Source: Thalassovita sp. (lineage in GTDB: Bacteria > Pseudomonadota > Alphaproteobacteria > Rhodobacterales > Rhodobacteraceae). Taken from it: a DNA stretch of 64,000 bases. The stretch is from assembly GCA_029212905.1 (NCBI GenBank), contig JARGPB010000008.1:1-64000 (forward strand). Reading direction: 5' to 3'. The notes beneath the pieces were generated by a model. That model made no database searches and was not told where the DNA came from. It worked only from the letters and a program-made list of their open reading frames with translations. Both the position numbers and the translations under genes were made by a program. Position 1 is the first letter of the stretch. Every line of letters begins with the position of its first letter. Positions 1-8,742 of this stretch are shown piece after piece.

Positions 1-811
1 GATCGTTCAGATCCGAGGTCGCGAAACGGCCACCATCCAGCGGCACCAGCGGGCGTAGTTCCGGCGGGATCACGGGGATCACGGTCAGAACCATCCATTC
101 CGGACGGTTGCCCGATTCCAAGAAGGATTCCACGACCTTAAGGCGCTTGATAATCTTCTTGGGTTTCAGTTCACCGGTGGCTTCGGCCAGATCAGCACGC
201 AGCTGTTCGGCTTCTGCTTCCAGGTCAATCTGGGACAGCATGTCACGGATGGCCTCGGCGCCGATATTGGCTGTGAAGGCATCCATGCCATAGGCATCCT
301 GAGCATCCATGAACTCTTCTTCGGTCATCATCTGGCCGTATTGCAGGTCGGTCAGACCGGGCTCGATGACAACATAGTTTTCAAAGTACAGCACGCGTTC
401 CAGATCACGCAGCGTCATGTCCAGCATCAGGCCGATGCGACTGGGCAGCGATTTCAGGAACCAGATATGCGCAACGGGCGCAGCCAGCTCGATGTGGCCC
501 ATGCGTTCGCGGCGCACCTTTTGCAGCGTCACCTCGACCCCACATTTTTCGCAGACCACGCCGCGATATTTCATGCGTTTATATTTGCCGCACAGGCATT
601 CGTAATCTTTGATCGGGCCAAAGATACGCGCACAGAACAGACCGTCACGCTCGGGTTTGAACGTACGGTAGTTGATGGTCTCAGGCTTCTTGATTTCGCC
701 ATAGGACCACGAGAGAATCCGTTCCGGCGACGCCAAAGACACTTTGATTTCATCAAAGGTCTTAACCGGCGCAACGGGGTTGAACGGGTTGTTTGTCAGT
801 TCCTGGTTCAT
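1..811 (-). CDS. rpoC: DNA-directed RNA polymerase beta' subunit (N-terminal part)
   Basis: The first 270 residues of the largest RNA polymerase subunit; the gene runs off the left edge of the window. The N-terminus starts at ATG 809-811 (MNQELTNN) and carries the beta' zinc-binding cysteines C72, C74, C87 and C90 (CLCGKYKRM ... CEKCG), followed by the clamp-region sequences VPLDGGRFATSDLN near the edge. The beta' subunit supplies the catalytic Mg-binding aspartates, which lie outside the window. It sits 53 nt downstream of rpoB on the same strand, the usual rpoBC order, and is almost certainly co-transcribed with it. Identity is certain; only the length is unknown. Confidence 0.98.
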   Translation of the reverse strand, partial: MNQELTNNPFNPVAPVKTFDEIKVSLASPERILSWSYGEIKKPETINYRTFKPERDGLFCARIFGPIKDYECLCGKYKRMKYRGVVCEKCGVEVTLQKVRRERMGHIELAAPVAHIWFLKSLPSRIGLMLDMTLRDLERVLYFENYVVIEPGLTDLQYGQMMTEEEFMDAQDAYGMDAFTANIGAEAIRDMLSQIDLEAEAEQLRADLAEATGELKPKKIIKRLKVVESFLESGNRPEWMVLTVIPVIPPELRPLVPLDGGRFATSDLND

Positions 812-864
812 TTGTGATACCTCAAATTGTGCAGATGGGTGGGGGGAATTGGGGCCAAAGGCCC

Positions 865-3800
865 TTATTCCTCACCCTCCGCATCCAGGAGTTCCATGTT
901 CAGGCCAAGGCCACGGACTTCTTTGACCAGAACGTTGAACGATTCCGGCACGCCGGCTTCGAAGTTGTCCTCGCCTTTGACGATCGACTCGTAGACTTTC
1001 GTCCGGCCAGCCACGTCATCCGATTTCACCGTCAGCATTTCCTGCAGGGTGTAAGCGGCGCCGTATGCCTCGAGTGCCCAGACTTCCATCTCACCAAATC
1101 GCTGCCCACCGAACTGTGCCTTACCACCCAGCGGCTGCTGAGTAACAAGCGAGTACGGACCAGTCGAACGCGCGTGGATTTTGTCGTCGACCAGGTGGTG
1201 CAGTTTCAGCAGGTATTTGACACCCACCGTCACCGGACGTGCGAACTGTTCACCAGTACGACCGTCGAACAACACCGACTGACCGCTTTCGTTGAAACCA
1301 GCGCGCAGCAGCGCGTCGTTCACGTCGGCTTCTTTGGCACCGTCGAAAACAGGCGTAGCGATCGGAACACCGCGGGTCACATTGCCCGCTGCTTCCAGAA
1401 GCTGACCCTCGTCCATGCCTTGGATGCCTTCTTCGTAGACATCGTCACCATAGGCGCCACGCATCGCGTCGCGCACCGGGGTCAGATCACCCGAACGGCG
1501 ATACTCTTGCAGAGCGTCGTCGATCTTCAGGCCCAGCCCGCGCGAGGCCCAACCCATGTGAGTTTCCAGAATCTGACCGACGTTCATACGCGACGGAACA
1601 CCCAGCGGGTTCAGACAGAAATCAACCGGTGTACCGTCTTCGAGGAACGGCATGTCCTCCATGGGCACAACGCGCGAGATCACACCTTTGTTCCCGTGAC
1701 GACCAGCCATTTTGTCACCCGGTTGCAGCTTGCGCTTCACCGCGACGAACACCTTGACCATTTTCATTACGCCCGGGGGCAGATCGTCGCCACGACGGAC
1801 TTTCTCGACCTTGTCCTCGAAACGGGCGTCCAAGGCACGTTTTTGCACTTCGTATTGTTCGTGCAGCGCCTCGACGACCTGAGCGTCGGCCTCTTCAGCC
1901 AGAGCCAGCTGCCACCACTGACCTTTGGTCAGGCTGGCCAGCAAATCCTCGGTGATCTCGGCATTCGGCTTGACGCCTTTCGGGCCTTTGACAGCGACTT
2001 TACCCAGCACCATGCCCTTGAGACGGGCATAGATGTTGCGATCCAGGATCGCCAGCTCGTCGTCACGGTCACGGGCCAGACGTTCGACCTCTTCACGCTC
2101 GATCTGTAGGGCACGCTCGTCTTTTTCCACACCATGGCGGTTAAAGACGCGCACCTCGACCACTGTGCCATAATCACCAGGCTTCACACGCAGCGACGTA
2201 TCGCGCACGTCCGAGGCTTTTTCGCCAAAGATGGCGCGCAGCAGTTTTTCCTCGGGGGTCATCGGCGATTCACCTTTGGGGGTGATCTTACCGACCAGAA
2301 TATCGCCCGGTTCAACGTCCGCGCCGATGTACACGATGCCAGCCTCGTCGAGGTTACGCAGCGCTTCTTCACCGACGTTCGGGATGTCGCGGGTGATCTC
2401 TTCCGGGCCCAGTTTCGTGTCACGAGCCGCGACTTCGAATTCCTCGATGTGGATCGAGGTAAACACGTCGTCACGCGCGATACGTTCGCTGATCAGGATC
2501 GAGTCTTCGTAGTTGTAGCCGTTCCAGGGCATGAACGCAACGATCACGTTTTTCCCCAGCGCCAGTTCACCGATATCGGTCGACGGGCCGTCTGCAATGA
2601 CTTCGCCTTTGCCAACCGTGTCACCAACCTTCACCAGCGGACGCTGGTTAATACAGGTGTTCTGGTTCGAACGCTGGAATTTGCGCATGCGGTAGATATC
2701 CACACCCGCGTCGCCCAGTTCCAGATCAGACGTTGCACGGATCACGATACGCTGAGCATCGACCTGGTCGATGATCCCGGCACGGGCCGCCATGATGGCA
2801 GCGCCCGAGTCACGGGCTACAACTTCCTCGATCCCGGTGCCGACGAGCGGTGCCTCGGCACGCAGCAGAGGCACGGCCTGACGTTGCATGTTCGAGCCCA
2901 TCAGAGCGCGGTTAGCATCGTCGTTTTCCAGGAACGGGATCAGCGAGGCCGCAACCGAGACCAACTGTTTCGGCGAAACGTCGATCAGGTCCACATTTTC
3001 GCGCGGTGCCAGCGTGTAATCGCCCGATTTACGGGTCGAAACCAGATCGTTGATGAACTTGCCATCTTCGTCCAGCGTCGCGTTGGCCTGGGCCACAGTG
3101 TGGCGCATTTCCTCGGTCGCGGACATATAGTGAACCTCGTCGGTCACTTTGGTGTCTTTGACGACACGGTACGGCGTTTCAATAAAGCCGTATTTGTTCA
3201 CGCGGGCAAAGGTGGCCAACGAGTTGATCAGACCAATGTTCGGACCTTCGGGCGTTTCAATCGGGCACATCCGGCCATAGTGGGTCGGGTGCACGTCGCG
3301 GACCTCAAAGCCAGCACGTTCACGCGTCAAACCGCCCGGCCCAAGCGCCGAGAGACGGCGTTTGTGCGTGACTTCCGACAGCGGGTTGGTTTGGTCCATG
3401 AACTGCGACAGCTGCGAGGAGCCAAAGAATTCACGCACGGCCGCGGCGGCGGGTTTTGCGTTGATCAGATCCTGCGGCATCACGGTGTCGATCTCGACCG
3501 AGGACATACGCTCCTTGATCGCGCGCTCCATGCGCAGCAGACCGACGCGATACTGGTTTTCCATCAGCTCGCCAACAGAACGCACACGACGGTTGCCCAA
3601 GTGGTCAATATCGTCGATGTCGCCTTTGCCGTCGCGCAGCTCGACCAGTGCTTTGATACACTGAACGATGTCTTCGCGATCCAGGGTCCGTTGGGTGTCT
3701 TCCTTGCCCAGAGCCAGACGCATGTTCATTTTAACACGGCCAACGGCGGACAGATCATAGCGTTCGCCGTCAAAGAACAGCGTATCGAACAGGGCGCTTG

Positions 3801-5001
3801 CGGCCTCTTCGGTTGGCGGTTCGCCAGGGCGCATGACACGGTAGATGTCCATCAGCGCCGTGCCACGGGCCATGTTTTTGTCCATGGCCATGGTGTTGCG
3901 GATGTAGGGACCAACATTGACGTTATCGATGTCCAGAATCGGAAGCTCAGTAACACCTGCTTCCAGCAGCTCTTGCAGCGAGCCGCCGGTGACTTCGCCA
4001 TCTTTGCTGTATTCCAGCGTCAGCTCGTCACCCGCTTCGACATAGATCGCGCCGGTTTCTTCGTTGATGATGTCCTTGGAAACAAACTTCCCAACGATTT
4101 CATTGAAGGGCACCAGCAGGTCGGTAATTTTGCCTTCGTCGAGAATTTTCTTCACGGCGCGCGGGGTCATTTTCTTGCCCGCTTCGCAAATCACTTCGCC
4201 GGTGTCGGCGTCAACCAGGTCATGCAGCGGACGCGTGCCACGCACACGATCAGGGAAGAACTTGGTGACCCAGCCTTCGCCTTTGCGCAGGGTGTAGTTC
4301 ACGGTCTCATAGTAGGCATCCATGATGCCTTCTTGGTCCAGACCCAGCGCGTACAGCAGAGTCGTCACCGGCAGTTTGCGGCGACGGTCGATGCGTGCAA
4401 ACACGATATCCTTGGCGTCGAATTCGAAATCCAGCCACGAGCCGCGATAGGGAATAATGCGGCAGGCGAAGAGCAGCTTACCCGAGCTGTGGGTCTTGCC
4501 TTTGTCGTGGTCAAAGAACACACCAGGGGACCGGTGCATCTGGCTGACGATCACGCGTTCGGTGCCGTTCACGACAAACGTGCCGTTCGGGGTCATCAAG
4601 GGCATATCGCCCATGAACACGTCTTGTTCTTTGATGTCCTTCACCGATTTGGCGCCGGTTTCTTCGTCGATATCAAACACGATCAGACGCAGCGTCACCT
4701 TCAGGGGGGCGCTGTACGTCATGTCGCGCTGCATGCACTCTTCGACGTCGTATTTCGGCTTTTCCAGCTCGTATTTCACGAACTCCAGAATGGCCGTTTC
4801 GTTGAAATCCTTGATCGGGAATACCGATTGGAACACACCCATGATGCCTTCGCCGTCAGTCGGCTGAGGCGCATCACCGGAGCGCAGGAACAAATCATAC
4901 GAGGATTTCTGAACCTCGATTAGGTTCGGCATCTCCAGCACTTCGCGGATTTTGCCGAAATATTTACGCAGACGTTTCTGGCCAAGGAAGCTTTGAGCCA
5001 T
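865..5001 (-). CDS. rpoB: DNA-directed RNA polymerase beta subunit
   Basis: Complete 1378-residue beta subunit, a normal length for alphaproteobacteria. The start is the ATG at 4999-5001 (MAQSFLGQKRLRKYF), preceded by an AGGTGA-type ribosome binding site; the open frame extends 72 codons further upstream, but that part runs through the rplL-rpoB hairpin and is not conserved-looking. The rifampicin pocket is intact: FFGSSQLSQFMDQ starts at residue 525, and the positions equivalent to E. coli D516, H526 and S531 are D536, H546 and S551, so the protein looks rifampicin-sensitive by sequence. The C-terminal block with GGKAQFGGQRFGEMEVWALE is present. It follows rplL and precedes rpoC. Confidence 0.99.
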   Translation of the reverse strand: MAQSFLGQKRLRKYFGKIREVLEMPNLIEVQKSSYDLFLRSGDAPQPTDGEGIMGVFQSVFPIKDFNETAILEFVKYELEKPKYDVEECMQRDMTYSAPLKVTLRLIVFDIDEETGAKSVKDIKEQDVFMGDMPLMTPNGTFVVNGTERVIVSQMHRSPGVFFDHDKGKTHSSGKLLFACRIIPYRGSWLDFEFDAKDIVFARIDRRRKLPVTTLLYALGLDQEGIMDAYYETVNYTLRKGEGWVTKFFPDRVRGTRPLHDLVDADTGEVICEAGKKMTPRAVKKILDEGKITDLLVPFNEIVGKFVSKDIINEETGAIYVEAGDELTLEYSKDGEVTGGSLQELLEAGVTELPILDIDNVNVGPYIRNTMAMDKNMARGTALMDIYRVMRPGEPPTEEAASALFDTLFFDGERYDLSAVGRVKMNMRLALGKEDTQRTLDREDIVQCIKALVELRDGKGDIDDIDHLGNRRVRSVGELMENQYRVGLLRMERAIKERMSSVEIDTVMPQDLINAKPAAAAVREFFGSSQLSQFMDQTNPLSEVTHKRRLSALGPGGLTRERAGFEVRDVHPTHYGRMCPIETPEGPNIGLINSLATFARVNKYGFIETPYRVVKDTKVTDEVHYMSATEEMRHTVAQANATLDEDGKFINDLVSTRKSGDYTLAPRENVDLIDVSPKQLVSVAASLIPFLENDDANRALMGSNMQRQAVPLLRAEAPLVGTGIEEVVARDSGAAIMAARAGIIDQVDAQRIVIRATSDLELGDAGVDIYRMRKFQRSNQNTCINQRPLVKVGDTVGKGEVIADGPSTDIGELALGKNVIVAFMPWNGYNYEDSILISERIARDDVFTSIHIEEFEVAARDTKLGPEEITRDIPNVGEEALRNLDEAGIVYIGADVEPGDILVGKITPKGESPMTPEEKLLRAIFGEKASDVRDTSLRVKPGDYGTVVEVRVFNRHGVEKDERALQIEREEVERLARDRDDELAILDRNIYARLKGMVLGKVAVKGPKGVKPNAEITEDLLASLTKGQWWQLALAEEADAQVVEALHEQYEVQKRALDARFEDKVEKVRRGDDLPPGVMKMVKVFVAVKRKLQPGDKMAGRHGNKGVISRVVPMEDMPFLEDGTPVDFCLNPLGVPSRMNVGQILETHMGWASRGLGLKIDDALQEYRRSGDLTPVRDAMRGAYGDDVYEEGIQGMDEGQLLEAAGNVTRGVPIATPVFDGAKEADVNDALLRAGFNESGQSVLFDGRTGEQFARPVTVGVKYLLKLHHLVDDKIHARSTGPYSLVTQQPLGGKAQFGGQRFGEMEVWALEAYGAAYTLQEMLTVKSDDVAGRTKVYESIVKGEDNFEAGVPESFNVLVKEVRGLGLNMELLDAEGEE

Positions 5002-5180
5002 GGTCGATGTCACCTTTCGTGTCTCTCCAGACCGTGCGCGCCGTCGGGCTCCGGCTGCACGCCCATCCGAAACAGGGATGTTCTGATCAATTCCCGGCCT
5101 CTGTCCCACCAGAAGCCTCCCGATCTTTAGAACCTCTCCCAGGAAAAGACTTTCGCAAAAGCCTTTGCCAAGACAGGTAT

Positions 5181-5210
5181 GGCTGGGCCCGGAAAACTCC
5201 GGGCCCAGCC
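5181..5210 (-). terminator. rplL-rpoB intergenic hairpin (attenuator candidate)
   Basis: A perfect 13-bp inverted repeat (GGCTGGGCCCGGA, 4-nt loop, TCCGGGCCCAGCC) lies 31 nt after the rplL stop and about 180 nt before rpoB. No U-run follows it on the minus strand, so it is not a strong intrinsic terminator. Its position matches the rplL-rpoB attenuator/processing hairpin known in other bacteria, which lowers rpoBC relative to ribosomal protein output; that role here is inferred. Confidence 0.6.
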
Positions 5211-5241
5211 TGAACAAACGTCCGGGTTGCCCCGGCGTCTA

Positions 5242-5619
5242 TTACTTGAGCTCGACCTTGGCGCCAGCTGCTTCCAGCTTGCCTTTGATCTCTTCGGCTT
5301 CGTCTTTCGATGCCTGCTCTTTGACGGCTTTGCCACCAGCTTCGACCAGTTCCTTGGCTTCTTTCAGGCCCAGGCCGGTGATTGCGCGGACTTCTTTGAT
5401 CACGTTGATCTTCGAAGCGCCGGCTTCCAGCAGGATAACGTCGAATTCGGTTTGCTCTTCAGCAGCAGCGCCACCGGCGTCTGCGGGGCCTGCCATCATG
5501 ACAGCGCCGCCAGCTGCGGGCTCGATGCCGTACTCGTCTTTCAGGATAGTTTTCAGTTCTTGTGCTTCCAGCAGGGTCAGACCCACGATGCTTTCAGCAA
5601 GTGCTTTCAGATCAGCCAT
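5242..5619 (-). CDS. rplL: 50S ribosomal protein L7/L12
   Basis: A 125-residue stalk protein with the normal architecture: an N-terminal dimerisation region (MADLKALAESIVGLTLLEAQEL), a flexible Ala/Gly-rich hinge around residues 40-55 (VMMAGPADAGGAAAEE), and the C-terminal factor-binding domain with the conserved KINVIKEVRAITGLGLKEAK segment. It recruits translation GTPases to the ribosome through L10. It lies 72 nt downstream of rplJ and upstream of rpoB in the same orientation. Length and domain order are those of the family, and no other assignment is reasonable. Confidence 0.99.
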   Translation of the reverse strand: MADLKALAESIVGLTLLEAQELKTILKDEYGIEPAAGGAVMMAGPADAGGAAAEEQTEFDVILLEAGASKINVIKEVRAITGLGLKEAKELVEAGGKAVKEQASKDEAEEIKGKLEAAGAKVELK

Positions 5620-5691
5620 TGTACTGTTTCCGTTCGTTTAGATATGTGTTCCAACGCAGAGGTGTTTTCCCTACGCAGATCAAAAGGTTGC

Positions 5692-6207
5692 TTACGCAGC
5701 CGCCTTGTCCTCGATCGTGGACAAGATGGATGCGATGTTCGAAGCAGGTGCGCCAATGGCCCCAGCGATGTTCGATGCGGGTGCGCCGATACAGCCAACG
5801 ATCGAAGCAATAAGCTCCTCGCGCGACGGCATTTTCGACACGGCTTCGACACCGGCCCGGTCCAGAGCATTCTCGCCCATTGCACCGCCAAGGATAACAA
5901 AGTTTTTGTTATCTTTAGCGTAGTCCTCGGCCACCTTGGCTGCTGCCACGGGATCCTCGGAATAGGAAAGAACGGTCATGCCCGTCAGCAGGTCACCGAT
6001 GCTTGCGCAGGGTTTCCCTTCGAGGGCGATCTTGGCGAGCTTGTTCTTGGCGACGCGTACAGCCCCACCCGCATCACGCATGCGTGCGCGCAGGTCTTGC
6101 ATCTCAGCAACCGTGAGACCTGCGTAATGGCTTACGACCACAACGCCAGAGCTTTCAAAGATCTGGCCGAGTTCGTCGACCAACTTCTCTTTTTGTGCTC
6201 TATCCAC
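5692..6207 (-). CDS. rplJ: 50S ribosomal protein L10
   Basis: A 171-residue L10 protein that anchors L7/L12 dimers to the large subunit. It starts at GTG (6205-6207, MDRAQKEKLVDELG) behind a GGAG ribosome binding site; this start gives the normal N-terminus. The body has the conserved VVSHYAGLTVAEMQDLR and VAKNKLAKIALEG blocks, and the C-terminal helix that binds L7/L12 follows a repeated Ala/Gly segment (two near-identical IGAPASNIA units). It is preceded by a 237-nt leader, the usual place for autogenous control by the L10-L12 complex. GTG starts also lower the translation rate. Confidence 0.98.
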   Translation of the reverse strand: MDRAQKEKLVDELGQIFESSGVVVVSHYAGLTVAEMQDLRARMRDAGGAVRVAKNKLAKIALEGKPCASIGDLLTGMTVLSYSEDPVAAAKVAEDYAKDNKNFVILGGAMGENALDRAGVEAVSKMPSREELIASIVGCIGAPASNIAGAIGAPASNIASILSTIEDKAAA

Positions 6208-6444
6208 AGTTTCACTCCAAATTTGGGGGTTTCCCCCCGGCTCAGTTCTGGCAGGTTGCCCCGCCGTTTCGGGTCCAATTTCAGGGGTCCCGAGCCTAGA
6301 TCACCCGAGGGTCAAGCCCAACGGTAATTTATCTCGTTCCCCATCTCAGGAAGGAATTATTCAGGCGAACCTGAACCCTCCGTCTCGGACAGGACGGGGC
6401 CTTGCAGCCCCGCCATTCAGGTCAGGTTCCCCCAACCGGAATTC
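6208..6444 (-). promoter_or_regulatory. rplJ 5' leader (L10-leader candidate)
   Basis: The 237-nt gap between rplA and rplJ holds several inverted repeats on the minus strand, including a GGGGC-TGCAAG-GCCCC-type hairpin near 6400 and a GGGG/CCCC-rich stem near the rplJ ribosome binding site. An L10 leader controlling rplJL translation usually sits here. I infer that class from position and hairpin content only; I did not fold the RNA. Confidence 0.5.
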
Positions 6445-7143
6445 TTATTCGCCAGATGCGCTGGCCAGATCGATCGACACGCCCGGACCCATGGTCGAGG
6501 ACAGCGAGACCTTCTGCATGTAAGCGCCTTTTGCACCAGTCGGACGGGCCTTCAGGACAGCACCGATGAATGCGCGGACGTTTTCGACCAGCTTGGCTTC
6601 GTCGAAAGATGCTTTACCAACACCTGCATGTACAACGCCAGCTTTTTCAGCTTTAAATTGCACTTCGCCACCTTTGGCTGCTTCCACGGCTGCTTTCACA
6701 TCCATAGTCACGGTGCCAACTTTGGGGTTCGGCATCAGGTTACGCGGGCCCAGGACTTTACCCAGACGACCAACGATCGGCATCATGTCCGGCGTTGCAA
6801 TGCAACGGTCGAAGTCGATAGTGCCGCCCTGGATGGTTTCCATCAGGTCTTCTGCGCCAACGATATCCGCACCGGCGGCCTGAGCTTCTTCAGCTTTGGG
6901 GCCACGGGCGAACACGGCAACGCGAACCGTTTTACCGGTACCGTTAGGCAGACCAATCACACCGCGAACCATCTGGTCAGCGTGGCGGGGATCAACACCC
7001 AGGTTCAGCGCGATCTCAACGGTTTCGTCGAACTTGGCAGTGGCGTTAGCCTTTACCAGCGCAACGGCGTCTTCGATCGTCAGGTTTTCTTTGCCAGCGA
7101 ATGCTTCACGCGAAGCGGCAGTGCGTTTTCCAACTTTTGCCAT
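6445..7143 (-). CDS. rplA: 50S ribosomal protein L1
   Basis: A complete 232-residue L1 protein, which binds 23S rRNA at the exit-tRNA stalk and can repress its own operon. The sequence shows the conserved IALNLGVDPRHADQMVRG block, GLPNGTGKTVRVAVFA, the LMPNPKVGTVT RNA-binding loop and the C-terminal KARPTGAKG.Y segment. The start at ATG 7141-7143 is 1 nt from the end of rplK, so the two genes are translationally close. The order rplK-rplA is universal in this operon. Confidence 0.99.
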   Translation of the reverse strand: MAKVGKRTAASREAFAGKENLTIEDAVALVKANATAKFDETVEIALNLGVDPRHADQMVRGVIGLPNGTGKTVRVAVFARGPKAEEAQAAGADIVGAEDLMETIQGGTIDFDRCIATPDMMPIVGRLGKVLGPRNLMPNPKVGTVTMDVKAAVEAAKGGEVQFKAEKAGVVHAGVGKASFDEAKLVENVRAFIGAVLKARPTGAKGAYMQKVSLSSTMGPGVSIDLASASGE

Positions 7144-7144
7144 C

Positions 7145-7594
7145 TTACTTCACCTCGATGCCCATGGACCGGGCCGAGCCCAGGATGATCTGCATTGCGC
7201 CTTCGACGTCGTTGGCGTTCAGGTCTTTCATCTTCGCTTCTGCGATTTCTTTGACCTGAGCGGCGGTCACGGTAGCGACCACTTCACGACCGGGGTTCTC
7301 AGCGCCACGGGGACGGTTACGCTTGCCGACCGGCTTCAGACCAGCGGCCTTCTTCAGGTAATAAGACGCGGGGGGCGTCTTGATTTCCATGGTGAAGGAC
7401 TTGTCCTGATAGTAGTTGATGATGGTCGGGCACGGAGCGCCACCCTCCATCTCCTGCGTCTTGGCATTGAACGCCTTGCAGAATTCCATGATATTGATGC
7501 CGCGCTGACCCAGGGCGGGACCCACGGGCGGCGACGGGTTTGCTTTGCCTGCAGGGATCTGCAGCTTGAGCGTACCTACGAGTTTCTTGGCCAT
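7145..7594 (-). CDS. rplK: 50S ribosomal protein L11
   Basis: A 149-residue L11 protein, slightly longer than the usual 141-143. The N-terminal domain (KLQIPAGKANPSPPVGPALGQRGINIMEFCKAFN) and the C-terminal 23S-rRNA-binding domain are both clear. The extra residues lie in the linker after YYLKKAAGL, where a basic stretch (KPVGKRNRPRGAENPG) is found; I believe this is common in Rhodobacteraceae and not an artefact. It is needed for RelA-dependent stringent response in other bacteria. It follows nusG and precedes rplA by 1 nt. Confidence 0.98.
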   Translation of the reverse strand: MAKKLVGTLKLQIPAGKANPSPPVGPALGQRGINIMEFCKAFNAKTQEMEGGAPCPTIINYYQDKSFTMEIKTPPASYYLKKAAGLKPVGKRNRPRGAENPGREVVATVTAAQVKEIAEAKMKDLNANDVEGAMQIILGSARSMGIEVK

Positions 7595-7698
7595 GTGGCC
7601 TCTCCTTCATTCCAACGCCCGCGAGACGCGACCCACGAGCACTCAGTTGTGTGGTTCGGCTTGCGGCGCGCGCGCCACTCCCCTCCCACAGTTCAGAC

Positions 7699-8232
7699 TC
7701 AGACCTGCTTCGAGACCTGAGTGAATTCCAATTCGACCGGGGTTTCCCGACCAAAGATCGACACCGACACCTTCAGGCGCTGGTTGTCTTCGTCTACTTC
7801 TTCGATCATGCCGTCGAAATCTTCGAACGGACCATCGTTAACCTTAACCTTCTCACCCACTTCAAAGTGGATCAGCGTCCGCGGCGCTTCTTCGCCTTCC
7901 TGAACGCGGCTCAGAATCTGGTTTACCTCGGCGTCGCGCATCGGCATCGGACGGCCTTGGGGGCCCAAAAACCCGGTGACGCGGTTGATCGAGCTGATCA
8001 GGTGATATCCGCGGTCGGACATCTCCATACGCACCAGTACATAGCCAGGCATAAAGCGGCGCTCGCTCGTGACTTTCTTGCCACGGCGCACTTCGATCAC
8101 TTCTTCGGTGGGGACCAGAACTTCTTCGATCTCATCTTCCAGACCGTTTTCGACAACAGCCAGTCTGATCTGTTCGGCGATTTTCTTCTCGAAATTCGAG
8201 AGCACGCTCACCGAATACCAACGCTTCGCCAT
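7699..8232 (-). CDS. nusG: Transcription termination/antitermination factor NusG
   Basis: A 177-residue NusG with the N-terminal RNA-polymerase-binding domain (MAKRWYSVSVLSNFEKKIAEQI ... PGYVLVRMEM) and a C-terminal KOW domain (VGEKVKVNDGPFEDFDGMIEEVD). It links transcribing polymerase to Rho and to ribosomal protein S10. It lies between secE and rplK, the standard place, with about 100 nt before rplK. Nothing unusual is visible. Confidence 0.99.
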   Translation of the reverse strand: MAKRWYSVSVLSNFEKKIAEQIRLAVVENGLEDEIEEVLVPTEEVIEVRRGKKVTSERRFMPGYVLVRMEMSDRGYHLISSINRVTGFLGPQGRPMPMRDAEVNQILSRVQEGEEAPRTLIHFEVGEKVKVNDGPFEDFDGMIEEVDEDNQRLKVSVSIFGRETPVELEFTQVSKQV

Positions 8233-8422
8233 ATCGAGTCAGTCCTTGCATCCCACGGCCCAAAGGCCAACTTAACCATTTTTGGCAGGCACTTACCCAC
8301 CGCTCTCCGAAACAAAAAATCGGCGTGCAACACGAATCGCCGCACGCCATGGATCGGATAAGGCTTGTCACCTACCCCCCAGAGCCGGAATAATCAACCC
8401 TCGGAGGGAAAAATTCGGAGCC

Positions 8423-8620
8423 TTATCCGAACAGTGACAGAAGCCCCCGCAAACCGCCCTTGATGGTCATATCCACCAGCGCGAAGAACACAGCCGTCAG
8501 AGCGGCCATCAGAAACACCATCACGGTGGTCAGCAGCACTTCGCGGCGTGTCGGCCACGAAACCTTGCCCACTTCGGTGCGGACCTGCTGAACGAATTGA
8601 AGCGGATTTGTACGAGCCAT
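8423..8620 (-). CDS. secE: Preprotein translocase subunit SecE
   Basis: A 65-residue single-span SecE, the short form found in most alphaproteobacteria. It has the conserved amphipathic helix (VQQVRTEVGKVSWPTRREVL) before one C-terminal membrane segment (TTVMVFLMAALTAVFFALVDM). It clamps SecY in the membrane translocon. It is the first gene of the nusG/ribosomal protein block; a plausible promoter lies 34 nt upstream. No tRNA-Trp is seen before it, unlike in many other bacteria. Confidence 0.97.
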   Translation of the reverse strand: MARTNPLQFVQQVRTEVGKVSWPTRREVLLTTVMVFLMAALTAVFFALVDMTIKGGLRGLLSLFG

Positions 8621-8653
8621 GTTTTGCGTCTTCTTTTAATCGGGACGAGGGGT

Positions 8654-8682
8654 CACATACGCTGCAACTCAATGGATTTCAA
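8654..8682 (-). promoter_or_regulatory. Putative promoter of the secE-nusG-rpl block
   Basis: On the minus strand TTGAAA (8682-8677) and TATGTG (8659-8654) are separated by 17 nt, 34 nt before the secE start. The -35 is 5/6 and the -10 only 3/6 to the sigma-70 consensus. The position is right for the operon promoter, but the match is modest. Confidence 0.4.
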
Positions 8683-8721
8683 GGGCGGCCTCTCAGAACA
8701 TCTGATCAGGTAGCCGCCCTT
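8681..8721 (+). terminator. Hairpin plus T-run between gabD and secE
   Basis: AAGGGCGGC (8681-8689) pairs perfectly with GCCGCCCTT (8713-8721), followed on the plus strand by seven T in 8723-8729. It therefore has intrinsic-terminator form only in the plus direction, although both neighbouring genes are on the minus strand. It may still hold up minus transcripts leaving gabD, but lacks a U-run in that direction. Confidence 0.55.
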
Positions 8722-8742
8722 GTTTTTTTCCCTCATCGGGCG

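Noticed and set aside
2134..4923. A 929-residue plus-strand open frame antisense to rpoB.
   Set aside because: It is the antisense shadow of rpoB in a GC-rich genome; no domain, ribosome binding site or neighbour logic supports it. The same applies to 793-2109, 45925-47859 and 57455-59305.
865..5217. A longer rpoB with 72 extra N-terminal residues.
   Set aside because: The extra codons include the rplL-rpoB hairpin and do not resemble RpoB. The ATG at 5001 gives the normal N-terminus.
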